This document shows, piece after piece, positions 1-11,128 of a stretch of 64,000 bases of DNA (position 1 is its first letter; each line of letters starts with the position of its first letter). A program made the position numbers and the translations under genes. Location of the stretch: positions 264,810 to 328,809 of the forward strand of contig CAJZBQ010000008.1 in assembly GCA_914767885.1 (NCBI GenBank), read 5' to 3'. The notes under the pieces were generated by a model. It saw nothing but the letters and a program-made list of their open reading frames with translations. It was not told the DNA's origin and did no database searches. The stretch comes from Blepharisma stoltei. Taxonomy: Eukaryota; Ciliophora; Heterotrichea; Heterotrichida; Blepharismidae.

Positions 1-442
1 AATACGCTTCTCCTATCATTTCTTTGCATTTATGATCAATTTCATATGAATTTTTGAATTCTTCAAGCTCTGGGTTGATACAAAATTGCTTTCTTGATCC
101 GACTCTGACAGCCCGAATTTTGTCTTCTCCTTGACCTCAAATTGTTTTTTTAATTTCAGAAATAAATTGGTCTAACTGTAAATGAGTTCTACTTGTGTAT
201 ACAATTTTTGGAAAATATTGACTTATTGCGTGCTTTTTTTTGCGATAATTCTTGCTAGGCCGAGGATAGTTCTGATCACGAAGCCACTTGAAGGATGAGC
301 TAATTATGCTTAGCGATTTTCCTGTTCCTGTTGGGCTTTCAAAAATTCCAACCTTTTTAGTGTCAAGGGTTCTATAAAGCTCATTCATGAGATCAAGCTG
401 AACATCGTAAGGCTTATAAGGAAAATTAAAAGTTTGCTCCAT
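1..442 (-). CDS. CHL1/DDX11-like DEAD_2 helicase, N-terminal part
   Basis: Superfamily 2 iron-sulfur DNA helicase of the CHL1/DDX11 type, which in other eukaryotes acts in sister-chromatid cohesion and replication-linked repair. Seen here: an N-terminal [14 protein letters not shown]-motif-like start, Walker A in [11 protein letters not shown] (about residues 35-45), and motif Ia in [13 protein letters not shown]. The frame crosses a TGA, read as Trp, just after KKTI and continues with [11 protein letters not shown], resembling the start of the Fe-S region, until the window edge, so the gene is cut off at its 3' side. The ATG at 442 gives the usual short N-terminus of this family. It is the only conserved housekeeping-type gene in the window and marks the inner edge of the repeat-rich region. 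RTEL1 or FANCJ are alternatives, but the short N-terminus favours CHL1. Confidence 0.85.
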
Positions 443-1567
443 TTAAATATAAGAAAAATCAATGAAGTGCTTCAGTCAAGTCGCTTATGAAGTTCAATAA
501 TAAACAGTTATATTTACTTGTACGGGAAATCAAAATAAATAATCAGGTTTTTCCCAAAAAACAATATAAAGGAGTGAAATCATTAAATGGGTGGATGCTA
601 TAAATACTATTTTGCAGCTGTAACTCTGCATTACAATAGAATATAATCATTTGGTTGATAAGTTTCTTTCAATCCCAAAATAAATAGCTTCATTGATTCG
701 TTATTTTCGTATCATCTAGATTTTTTAAGTTAAATGAGTAATCGAAAAATAATAAATAGTAGAAATATGGATAAAAAACGATGCTTTGGACCATGCTGTA
801 GACTCAATGTCGAATATGCATGCAAATGTACTTCTCCTGAAACTTATTTATGCGAGGAGCACTTAACAGAGCATTGCAAGAAAACTCAAGTAACTCATCC
901 CTTTTATCATTTATCTGTAAACACTTTTGAAGGAACTATAAAAGCAATTCTTGACTTTTTTGAGGGGGAGTTGGCTGAAAAAACCAAAATTAAAAGCAAG
1001 TTAATAGTTTGCCTTGGTCAAACCATTTCTGGCTTGGAAAATACCCTCAAAATGCTTTTAAAAGAGATTGACTCTGATTTCGACAAATTAAACATGTATA
1101 TTGAAAATCCTTCTAATTTTCATCACTTTTCTTATAATGGCCTAGAAACAGTTGAGAAAGTTCGAGAATGATGTGCGAGCATCTTAACCCCTACCGAGGT
1201 TTTTCATTCATATGGCGAAATGGCAAAGAAAATTGATAAGATGATAAGAAACTTAAATAAAACAATAGTTGATTGTATTCAAAATAGAGGAACTTCAAAA
1301 TCAAAGAAAATTGAACAAAATGATGAAATTAGTGCTGAGGCAGAACCTGGTTTAATTCAAATAGAACAAATTGAAGAAAATGATAAAAATAATAGAAATT
1401 TACATGATGAGGTGGTCCCATATAGCCAAAACAGAGAAGCGGCTCAGGTTAATTCAAATGAAGATGTCTCATACAATGAAATAGGAAATATTTTATATAA
1501 TGAATATGCATATGAGGACGCAATAAAAAGCTATAATGAGGCAATTAAAATTGATCAAAACAAGTTT

Positions 1568-2312
1568 TAAATTAGTTTATATTATTATTGAATAACTCTT
1601 GAATAGTCATGTTGGCTTCATCACTCTATCGCTTTTCAGCCTGAGCACCAATATTATTGCGTTCCTTTTCTCAGGCAAGGGCTTGCGCTCTCAACTTGAG
1701 ATTTAGGAGAATAGGTTATTATGTTGAGTGCCAGCATGGCTATCTTTTCATGAAATTAAAAGAGCGAATTTTCTGGTTAGGTCGCCGAAAAAGATGAAGC
1801 ACGTCCTCCAGGCCCAATTCCAGGCATCTTTGAGATGCTCGCTTTTCTTTACTTCAAAGTTCCGTCTCCCTACAAGTAAAAAGCTGATTGGATATGAGCT
1901 CTGGGTCAGTCATCTCAGCACTGCTGCTCCACTGAAAACAAGTAAATCAGGCTGGACACCAATTAAACTCTGCTCTCCTTTCCACAAGGTCCTACAGATG
2001 TTAAAAAGGGGAAGGTTAATTCTCCATGCCATTTTTTATGTGTGGTCAAAACAATTCAGTTTATTATATAAACAAAGCGAAGGCTCTAACTCCCGCATTT
2101 TTAAATTGGAACAAAATATCTGCGAAATTTTCCCCCTTAAATTGAAAAAAAAGTTTCTTCTTCATATTAATTTTTATAAATTAATTTAACAGAAAAAAAC
2201 ACAAATAGAATGTCATTAGCAGCTTTCTTACTGAATCTATTAAATTTTTGAAATTTATGTTTAATTTATAACTTCTCCTTAATTAGAGCTGGATTGTTCT
2301 AATTTTAAAGGT
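1568..2312. other. Insertion of unrelated sequence inside the TPR array
   Basis: TPR coding sequence stops at 1570 and resumes near 2315. The middle (about 1620-2060) is richer in G and C than the neighbouring DNA, and the flanks are AT-rich. An open frame at 1728-2189 shows no recognisable domain and I do not call it a gene. TTA occurs at both edges (around 1567 and 2307), but joining there leaves an in-frame TAA. It may be an IES carrying other mobile sequence, or a simple insertion in a dead gene. Confidence 0.5.
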
Positions 2313-3073
2313 GAGGATTAAATAAGCTAGGCAAAAAAGAAGAAGCCTTAGGGTCTTTTAGTCAAGCTGCTAAAATTGATCCAGATAACGAGGAGCTCAT
2401 AAAGCCTTATAATAAAGCTACCCTAGTTGAACAAATTAATGATTTGGAATGCATAGATATCGGAAATACTTTCTATGGCAGAAAAAAATATGAAGAAGCT
2501 TTAAAATATTATAACATTGCCATAAAAATTAACCCAAATAATGGCAATCTTTATAAATACAAAGGAGATGCTTTAAAGGGTTTAAATAGAAACAAAGAAG
2601 CTATAAACTACTATAATCAAGCTATTTGAATCAATCCAAAAGATCATAATGCTTATAATGGGATCGGAATTATTTACTCTGCTGAAAAGAAATATCAAGA
2701 GGCCATAAAATACTATAGCGATGCCATTAGGATAAACCAAAATAACGAAGTCTATTATTTCAATAAAGGAGATGCTCTAATGGAGTTAGGAAGAAACCAA
2801 GAAGCCAAGGAATTCCTCAACAAAGCTATTAGCATTTGTCCAAGATATGATAAAGCATATAATAGCTTGGCAAATATCTTTAAAAGAGAAAAGCAATATC
2901 CAGAAGCTATAGGATATTATAATAAAGCAATTGAAATTAACCCGAATTGTGCAGCCTATTTTTTAAATAAAGGAATAGCTCTTAGTGAAATTAAAAGAAA
3001 CGAGGAAGCTATTGAGTGCCTAAAGCAAGCTCTTAGACTCTATCCAAATTATAAAGAAGCATATAATAACTTA

Positions 3074-3408
3074 GTCCCCCTCCGTGAGCGAAGAAAAACT
3101 ATGGAAAAGTCTCTATTTTTTACCCTCCATGAGCGGACAAAATTTTTTTGAAAAAAATATTTGATATATGAATTATAATTAGAATAATGAAATCTCTAGC
3201 TAATTTGTTTAATTTTAAACAGCTCACATTTTAAAACATAAAAAATAAATTAATATAATTTTTACTTTTTCAATTTTTTCCATTTTATAATTTTTTTCAA
3301 ATTTTTAAAAAAAATTACCATAAAATTATACATAATGCTTTTTTTAAAAAAAAAAACTTACCCTCCCATGAAAGAACAACAGTTTTTTGTTTCCTCATGG
3401 GGGAATTA
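3074..3408 (+). mobile_element. Hairpin MITE copy 1 (degenerate), inside TPR gene
   Basis: The left end reads TTA-GTCCCCCTCCGTGAGCG and the right end has a G tract followed by TTA, a 3-bp direct repeat. The interior is the AT-rich core shared with the other copies, including AATTTTAAACA and the ATAATGAAATCT segment. The terminal hairpin has decayed compared with copies at 13.3 or 44.7 kb. Confidence 0.75.
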
Positions 3409-4627
3409 GGGAAATATATTTTATCAAGAAAAAAAATATCAAGAAGCTGTAGTAAACTACAGTGAAGCAATTAGAATAGAGCCAAATATTTCAATTTATC
3501 ACTTGAATAAAGGAAATGCTCTAATTAAGCTATCGAGAAGCAAAGAGGCAGCAAAATGCTTTAATGAAGCTATCAGAATTGACCCAAATGATGCTGAAAT
3601 ATGCAATATAATAGGAAACAATTTCTATGATGAAAAAAAATATGAAGAAGCATTAGATTTTTATTCCAGAGCTATCGGAATAAATCCTAGCAATGCAAAA
3701 TATCATAAAAATAAAGGAGATGCGTTCGAAAAATTAGAAAGGAATGACGAAGCTATAGATAGCTATCATCAGGCTATTAAATGTGACTCAAACTATGCTA
3801 TGGCATATAATCTTATTGGAAATCTGCTTTATTATAACTACCAATATGAAGAGGCAATAGCATACTACAATAATGCTATTAGAATCAGCCCCGAGTATTC
3901 AATTTACTATCGTAATAAAGGGGATACTTTACGTGCATTAGGCCGAAATAGAGATGCTATAGATTTATATAATCAAGCTCTTCTAATTGATCCTAATAGC
4001 AGCATGGCATATCTTGGCCTTGGAAATGTCTTTTGTAACGCAAAAAGGCATAAAGAAGCACTGAGCTATTTTAATGAAGCGATCCGTATCGATCCTAACA
4101 ATCCTGCTTTCTATACACACAAAGGAACAGCCCTTAGCGAACTAGGTAGAAAAGATGAAGCTATGGAGTGCTTTAACGAAGCAATTAGAATTAATCCGAA
4201 TTATGCTAAAGCATATAGTAGCATCGGATTAATGTATCATAACGATAAGAGGTATAAAGAAGCTATAATACAATTTAATAATGCAATTAGAGCCAATAAA
4301 AAAGATCCGCAGCTCTATTTAGAAAAAGGAAACACTCTAAAGGAGCTAGGACAAAAAGATGAAATGATGGGTTGCTATTATGAAGCTATTAGAATTAACC
4401 CAAATTTTGATACAGCATACAATAACATAGGATATATATTTGGTGAGGAAGGAAATTATGAAGAAGCAATAAAATATTACGATCAAGCTATTAGACTTAA
4501 CCAAAGAGTGGCAGCTTATTATAGAAATAAAGGAATTGCTTTAAGAAAGCTCAATAGAGCGGAAGAAGCAATTGAGTGTGATAATGCAGCTAATAGTATA
4601 GAAAGTGAGTCCAGAATAACTATCTAA

Positions 4628-5566
4628 ATAATAAGCAGAGATAAAAAAGCATTTGTTAAATCTTGCTCTATGGCAAAAATTAGAGATAATTAAAACTTTT
4701 TATATTCTAAAATGGCAATACCTAAAAGCTACATATTTATCGGCCAGAATCCTCACTTTCAATTTTGGCTATAAGGATTGGTTTTGCATTGGAGTTCTAT
4801 CATACTGAGGCTTGTAAGCAATTTTATTGGAAGGGCCTTACCTTGAACAGTCTTTAAAAAAGTAAAATAATTAATTTTTTCACCTAGCTGCATCATCAGA
4901 ACTTTAGTGATCAAGAAACTGGAATAAGTCAGTTGTGAATTTTCGAAGATTACAATATTATTCTAGAGCATACGCTGGTGAAGCAAGGAGACTATGCCTG
5001 AGCTTTGTGGGCGCCGGGCGCAGAAGAATGACTAGGAATTCTAAGATAGCCTGCGAGGGACATAAAGCGAATAATTTAAGTTAGAAGTCAAAAATATAAA
5101 TTAATTAGAATGCTTCAGATGATTTATGAGGATTAATTGTAATAGTTTTTTTACTTTTCCATAAATAAAATATTTTTAGTAGAGGTAATAGGTAGCTTCA
5201 TTCGATTACAAATAACTCAATCTTATTTATCAGAAATATAATTTTTATAAATTCCCCAAGTTGAATTTTGCATATTTAACAGTAATTATTTAATCTTTAT
5301 ATAATGTTGACCCTTGCTAATCACCAGTATATGATCTAAAAAATTATTAAATGCATTTAAAATCGATAGTTTAATAGAAAATACTCTTATCACAAAGCAA
5401 ATATATTACAAATCATCCAAACAATGCCATTATTCAAAGCATAAAATTCATTAAAATACACCTGTTTATTGAGTTCGTGATCTATTGAAGTGCCTAAAAC
5501 TAATGATGCTAACTACATTTAGCATTAATATTGTATAATTTTAGAAAATTCGTAGAATAATAGAAA
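4628..5566. other. Intergenic, no gene recognised
   Basis: About 940 bp between two B-box/TPR genes. The first 450 bp are moderately G/C-containing (including GGGCGCCGGGCGC near 5010) and unlike the AT-rich neighbourhood, perhaps an old mobile-element remnant. The rest is AT-rich and presumably holds the promoter of the next gene. No RNA gene or terminal repeat was seen. Confidence 0.4.
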
Positions 5567-7864
5567 ATGAGCACCATGAAATGCTTTAAGCCAGAATGCA
5601 AGCAAGAAGTAGAATATGTATGCAGATGCACTTCTCCTGAGATATACTCCTGCAAAAAACACTTAGCAGAGCATTGCAAATCGACAAACAAAATTCACTT
5701 TTCTGACGCTATCGTTTTGACGCTTGTTGAAGGATCGAAAAAAGCAGTTCTTGAGCTTCTTGAACAAGAAAAGGTTATAATAGGTGCCACAAAAACCCAA
5801 TTAATAGCTACCGTTGGCGAAACTTTATCAAATATAGGAAATCGCTTTAAAGAGCTTCTTAAAGAGCTGGACTCTGGCTTATCAAAAGTAGAGGATTTCT
5901 ACGAAAATATAATTTCAGCAAAAAGAATAACGAAAGTGGACCCAGTTTTAAGCTTGCTAGCTTTAGATCCTGGTTCTGCTATTGAAAAAATTAAAGAAAT
6001 GATACCAGAGAGATCAAGTTCCATCGATTGTGCTAGAGATTTTTGTGCCGTGAGTAACGAAATTGATAAGATGCTACAAAATTTCAAAAAGAAAGTACCT
6101 AATGTTTCTCAAGAACCCAAAAAATTCAAAAAAATTCAAAATACTCCACTCTCCATAGAACCAAATAGCAAGTCTCTATATCCTTGTGAAAATCATGCAA
6201 TTCCAGATGACCCAAATGAAGATGCAACCCAAAATGCAATAGGAATTACTTTATGTGAGGATAAAAGGTATACTGAGGCAATTCCAGCTTTCGATAAGGC
6301 AATAAAAATTAACCCAAATTGCGCAGTTTATTACATTAACAAAGGAGATGCCCTATTGGAACTAAAGAAACTAGGAGAAGCTAAAACCTGCTATGATTTA
6401 GCTACTAGGCTTAATCAAGACCAATACAAGGATAAATTATACAATGGCATAGGAACTATCTGCTATAAAGAAAAGAAATATGAAGAAGCTCTAAATCACT
6501 TTAACAATGCAATAACAATAAATCCGCACTGCTCACTTTATTATAGAAATTTAGCAAACTCTCTAAAAGAGTTAAATAGAACAGATGAAGCGAAAGGCTG
6601 GTACCATGAAGCCATTATTACTAATCAAAACGATGACGAAGCATACTATGAATTAGGAAATATTTTATATTTAGAAAAGAAATATGAAGAAGCTCTTTCT
6701 AATTATACCAATGCTATTAGGATCAACAAAAATAATGCTAACTATTATAAACAAAAAGGACACGTCCTGAAAGAGCTAAATAGAGCAGCTGAAGCAAAGG
6801 ACTGCTATAATAATGCAATAAGAATAAACTCAAATGATGATGAAGTATATAATCGCCTAGGAATTATTTTGAAAGATGAAAAAAAGCTTGATGAAGCATT
6901 AAAAACTTACGACAATGCTATTAGAATTAATCCAAAATGAGAGTATTATAGAAACAAAGGAAATGTTTATGAAGAATTGGGCAAGTTAGAAGATGCTAAA
7001 GGATGTTATAATACAGCTCTTGAAAAAAATCAATATGACGATTTTTCATATAATGCTATTGGAAATATCTTAAAAAGCTCTGGTCAATATGATCAAGCAA
7101 TACTTTGATATGATAGTGCTATCACGTGTGACCCAACTTGCACTTTATATTATAGAAATAAAGGGAATCTCCTAGCTTTATTAAGAAGAAAAGATGAGGC
7201 TTTTGAATGTTTATACAAAGCACTAGAAATTGATCCGCGTGCAGATGCAGTGTGCAACGACATAGGGAATATTTATTATAATGACAAAAAATATAGAGAA
7301 GCTTTAGAATATTATGAATACTCTATAAATCTCAACCCAGAAAATGCAGCTTATTATAGAAATAAAGGAAAAGCTCTTGTTGAGTTAAAAAATAGAGCAA
7401 ATGCTATTGAATGTTTTAACAGTGCCATTGAAATTAACCCAAATTTTGATACAGTTTACGATGAATTAGGGTTGATTCATAAAGATAATGAGAATTATCT
7501 AGAAGCTTTGAGATGTTTTAGCAAAGCAATTGAAATAAATCCCAGGTGTGCACTTTATTACAGAGATAAAGGATATACTATGAAATGTTTGGGGAAAATA
7601 GATGATGCTAAAGCGTGCTTTAGAAAAGTTATTGAAATTGATTCAAACGGTGATGCAGCATATAATGAAATGGGAAATATATTTTGAAATGAAAAAAATT
7701 TTAACGAGGCATATAAATATTACAGTTGAGCTGTAAAGATAAATCCAAATTCTGCGCTTTATTGAAGAAATGCAGGAGATACTTTAAATAAGCTAAATAG
7801 ATACAATGAATCAAAGGAGTGCATAAAAAGAGCTAAAGCATTGGAAAAAAGTTCTAAGACTTAG
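5567..7864 (+). CDS. B-box zinc finger + TPR array protein (intact)
   Basis: An uninterrupted frame of 765 residues when TGA is Trp; the standard code would break it at 6938 and several later positions. Residues 1-45 form a B-box-like zinc site: CFKPECKQEVEYVC, CTSPEIYSCKKH, EHC and a final H. Residues about 50-190 are a helical, probably coiled-coil linker. From about 215 to the C-terminus there are roughly 16 TPR units with alternating GNxxYxxKKYxEAL and NKGxxLxEL helices. TPR arrays are protein-interaction scaffolds, and B-boxes are common in ubiquitin-ligase proteins, though no RING finger is visible here. The ATG at 5567 is immediately followed by the zinc site and preceded by AT-rich sequence. 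It is the best reference for the disrupted copies at 734, 8206, 9559 and 60317. The substrate or partner is unknown. Confidence 0.85.
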
Positions 7865-8205
7865 TTGGTTTGATGGCTATTTGAAAATTAAATAAATTAC
7901 CCTTTTTACTTATAAAACTTTAAAATATGTAGTTTAGGAAAATATTAATTTTTAAAAAATGCTAAAAAGTCGACAAAAAGACCGATAAATATTGAATTGC
8001 ATGATGAATTTGACATAATAGTTAATTATTTTTGCTGTTGATAGCTGATGGGAAAAAATATCATCTTGCTGCAGTTGAATAGCAAAGAAAAATTAGAATT
8101 ATTGATAATATACGCACTATATTAGCTCTAAATCAGAGATAACTTATAAATTATAATATTATCATAAAGCAGTTTCTTTATAAATTAAATAGCGATTATA
8201 GAGAT

Positions 8206-8838
8206 ATGGATATCAAAAAATGCTTTGAGCCTGCATGCCAGCAAGAAACAGAATACTTATGCAGATGCACTTCTCATGAGACATACTGATGCCAAATACA
8301 CTTAGAAAAGCATTGTAAAATGACCAACATAATTCATCCTTTCGACACTATCGCTTTAGAGCTCGTTGACAGATCGAAAACAGCCGTTCTTGAGCTCCTT
8401 GAACAAGAAAAATCTGTAAGAGGCGAAACGAGAAATAAATTAATCGTTGCCTATAACCATGATAAGAGGCTTCAAGAATCGTTAAATTATTTTAACAAAG
8501 CAATTGAAATAAATCCAAACTGTGCACTTTATTATAAAAATATGGGATTTGCTATGAAAGAATTAGGTAGGCTTGAAGATGCTAAAAGGTGTTTTGCGAA
8601 TGCTATTAAAGCTGGCTCAAGGTATGATTCAGCATATAATGGAATGGGGGATATCCTGTGAAATGAAAAAAGATACGAAGAGGCTTATAATTATTATAAC
8701 TGGGCAGCAAGCATAAATCCAAATTCCTCACTTTATTGAAGAAACGCTGGGGATGCTTTAAAACAGTTAAACAGGAAACAAGAGTCTAAGCAATACATAA
8801 ATCGAGCTATAAGCATAGAAAAAGCTAGGAAAAAATAA
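8206..8838 (+). CDS. Short B-box + TPR protein (internally deleted paralogue)
   Basis: 210 residues with TGA as Trp. It starts MDIKKCFEPACQQETEY and keeps the B-box ligands (CRCTSHETY, Trp-Cys, H, H-C). The linker matches the 5567 gene (PFDTIALELVDRSKTAVLELL) up to about residue 80, then jumps directly into about three TPR units and ends at TAA. Compared with the 765-residue paralogue, most of the linker and about a dozen TPRs are missing, with the frame kept. This looks like a product of recombination between repeats. It may still be expressed, but its function is unknown. Confidence 0.7.
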
Positions 8839-9558
8839 TTATTTGAAATTATTAAATAATATTCTTTATGTAAAATATGAAGAAAAAAAGACATACTATT
8901 GGCCTGATGATAAAATTAGTGATAAATAGCTAAAATTTCACTTTTTATAATCAGAGGAAACTAGACTTTAGAAAAGATTAAAGATGCATACTTCATTATT
9001 TAATGCAATGTCTATGTTGAATTATGAGACTCTTTCAACTGTAGGCGAATTAATAGGTGATCCACCTTATAGATAGCTATCCTTTGCCTCTGTTACTTGT
9101 ACTGCCCTGAAACTTTTCTTATATATAAGGGGCTGATGCTGGGAAAAGGATTTTCTAAAAGCTTTCAAAAGATGAGCTCTTAATTTGTGAATCATGGAGA
9201 AAACGCTAATTCGATTGCCTAGCTCCGTTTTGTCGTTCATCTGCTTATACTGCAGTAAATATTCTTAAATTTCGAGGATCCTATGGTATAGGCATTTACT
9301 TGCATTTCTGAATTTTAGAGAAAATTATAATCCAAACAGCACTTTCCTAAATATTAACAAGCTTATGCAAGTTATTTATTAAATTAAAGATTTAAATATC
9401 ACAAAAAATTAATTTACGTTAAAATGATTTATAGGCTCTTAAAATCTTTAATTTATTGATTATGAATCAAGTTTTTGATTAAAGCTGCAAAAGTGAGGCT
9501 ATTATTTTGCTATAATCTCTCTAAATTCTTTGAGTATTTAAGGAAATATAAATATTGG
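8839..9558. other. Intergenic, no gene recognised
   Basis: About 720 bp, AT-rich at both sides with a slightly more balanced middle (9000-9280). I see no ORF with family resemblance, no RNA gene and no terminal-repeat element. Confidence 0.4.
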
Positions 9559-9905
9559 CATGAAGTGCTGCTTTGAGCTATTCCGCCAACAAGAAATATA
9601 TTATGGATGTAAATTTTATCCCCTGAGACATAATCATGCAGTAATCACTATCCTCGAGTAAAAATTACTTTGCTGATTGAGTTTTTAAGAAAAAAAATTT
9701 TGTTTTCAATATGAAATTTAACTTAAATTTTTTTCTTTAATGGCAAGCCTCTCTAAATTAATAGGTGAGGCTGAAGGATTTGTATAAAAAAGTTAATTAA
9801 AAGTTTTAACACAATTGGTGCAAATTAAGTAACAAAATTGATCCTTTTGACACCATTTCTTTAAGGCTTGTTGAAGGATCAAGCAATTGCATAGATTGAA
9901 TATTT
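9559..9905 (+). pseudogene. B-box gene remnant
   Basis: The translation starting at 9559 reads MKCCFELFRQQEIYYGCKF, a worn version of the B-box start of the TPR genes, and runs into TAA/TAG stops. At about 9840 a second shred, DPFDTISLRLVEGSS, matches the linker motif that follows the B-box in the genes at 5567 and 8206. The TPR part is absent. This is the fourth member of the tandem family here and clearly dead. Confidence 0.65.
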
Positions 9906-11128
9906 CTTAGTATTAGACCATGGTCACTGCGCCAAGAGAGGTAGTTTAAACTAATGGCATTGCTGAGCTCCCCAGGAAGGGAATTTACAATTGCATAGAT
10001 TGAAGTATTTTAAATGCTGTTGAATTTAATTTTGCAAATAGTCCTTTAAGTTATATTATAAGTTTGCATGTCGGGACAACCCTCCAAAAATAATGTAACC
10101 GCTTTAAAGCATTTATTTATACCTGATTTAATTATAAAATATAAAATTTAATTAAATTCAGCTTCCTGGAGCTAGGGAAATAATACTGGCTATATTTGTA
10201 GGAGGATTATTTTCTAGCCATTAATTTGTTTTCTATCTCTCCCCCATGGTTAGGGTGCATGATCTTATTAGTCTGATAATGGGAGTATTTTATAGGGTCT
10301 AAAATAAAGAACTAGGCATAATATTTGATAATTTAATTAATAAAATTAATATTTTAGGATGTAAACTGTTTAAAATTTAATAGATTTTACGATTATAATA
10401 AATAAAATATTTTATGCAAACATAATTTCTAATAAAAAAAACAAATTTTGGAAGCTTAATTTTCTTGTAAAGTAGGGTTTTTGATATTTCGTTCTCAAAA
10501 ACGTAGGAGTAAGTTAAACTTGTAGTAGCTTCTATGAATTCCAGTGCATCCAATATAGCTTAGCTGCTTTTATGGCATAATATTGAGCAAAATATGACTT
10601 AAAATTTATGCTTCTTATATTTGTTAGTAATGATTAGCAAAATTAATGGCAGCTGACAATGATTTAAGCAATAAAACCATGATTAGTTACTTATATTTCA
10701 AAATGCCATCTTTTATTTAAGAAGTGTTAAAATCTGAAACACTGAAAATAAAGATCTATTAATAATAAGATATAAGTTAAATTTTGAATAGGTATTATTG
10801 GGTTAAAAGCCCTTCCAGCTTTAATTTTTAAAGCCATATACAAAATTAAAGATGGCAGATTTTTTAAAAATGTTAAATCCGATCTGGAAAATTAAGATCT
10901 AACAATAATAAGATTAAAATATAAATTTTGATCAAAAACGTATTATTGGTCGTGATGCTAAAAAGAATTTCTATTAATTAAAATATATATGCTTAAATTG
11001 CTATATTTTTATGTTTTTAGACTCTTAGGGGTATAATTTAATTATTTATTTCATTAGTTCTATATAGAATTATTAATTATCTAAATTTTATTAACTAAGA
11101 GTATTCATAATGATGGATAAATGAGAAT
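9906..11128. other. Intergenic, with an imperfect tandem repeat
   Basis: About 1.2 kb of AT-rich sequence with no gene I can support. Near 10690-10780 and 10850-10950 two related segments occur (each with AAATTTTGA...TATTATTGG and an AGATCTA..AATAATAAGAT core), giving an imperfect direct repeat of about 160 bp. Confidence 0.45.
10675..10965. repeat. Two-copy imperfect direct repeat, about 160 bp period
   Basis: Shared blocks include AGATCTATTAATAATAAGAT against AGATCTAACAATAATAAGAT, and TTTTGAATAGGTATTATTGG against TTTTGATCAAAAACGTATTATTGG. Copies differ by scattered substitutions and small indels, so the duplication is not recent. Confidence 0.5.

Larger units (their letters stand above)
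734..4627 (+). pseudogene. B-box zinc finger + TPR protein gene, disrupted by insertions
   Basis: The N-terminus has a B-box-like zinc site (CFGPCCRLNVEY, CKCTSPETYLCEEH, then H and C ligands), a helical linker, and then a long array of 34-residue TPR units with the N-G-Y-A/L-G pattern. The reading frame needs TGA as Trp (positions near 1169 and 2626). It is broken twice. After YNEAIKIDQNKF (1570) about 740 bp of unrelated sequence intervenes before TPRs resume near 2315. At 3071 a hairpin MITE is inserted after NNL, with TPRs resuming near 3412. Removing the MITE at its TTA repeats leaves a one-base frame offset, and the first junction also fails to join cleanly. The locus is therefore either a pseudogene or has precise boundaries I cannot place. 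From 3503 to 4627 there is an uninterrupted 374-residue TPR stretch. The intact paralogue is at 5567-7864. Confidence 0.7.

Noticed and set aside
1728-2189. 153-residue open frame inside the TPR-gene insertion
   Set aside because: No domain, unusual composition, no homologous frame elsewhere in the window; likely chance within foreign sequence.
6938-6940. Many apparent stops (TGA) inside genes
   Set aside because: Frames continue with family-consistent sequence after each TGA, at positions where Trp fits; it is a code difference, not mutation.
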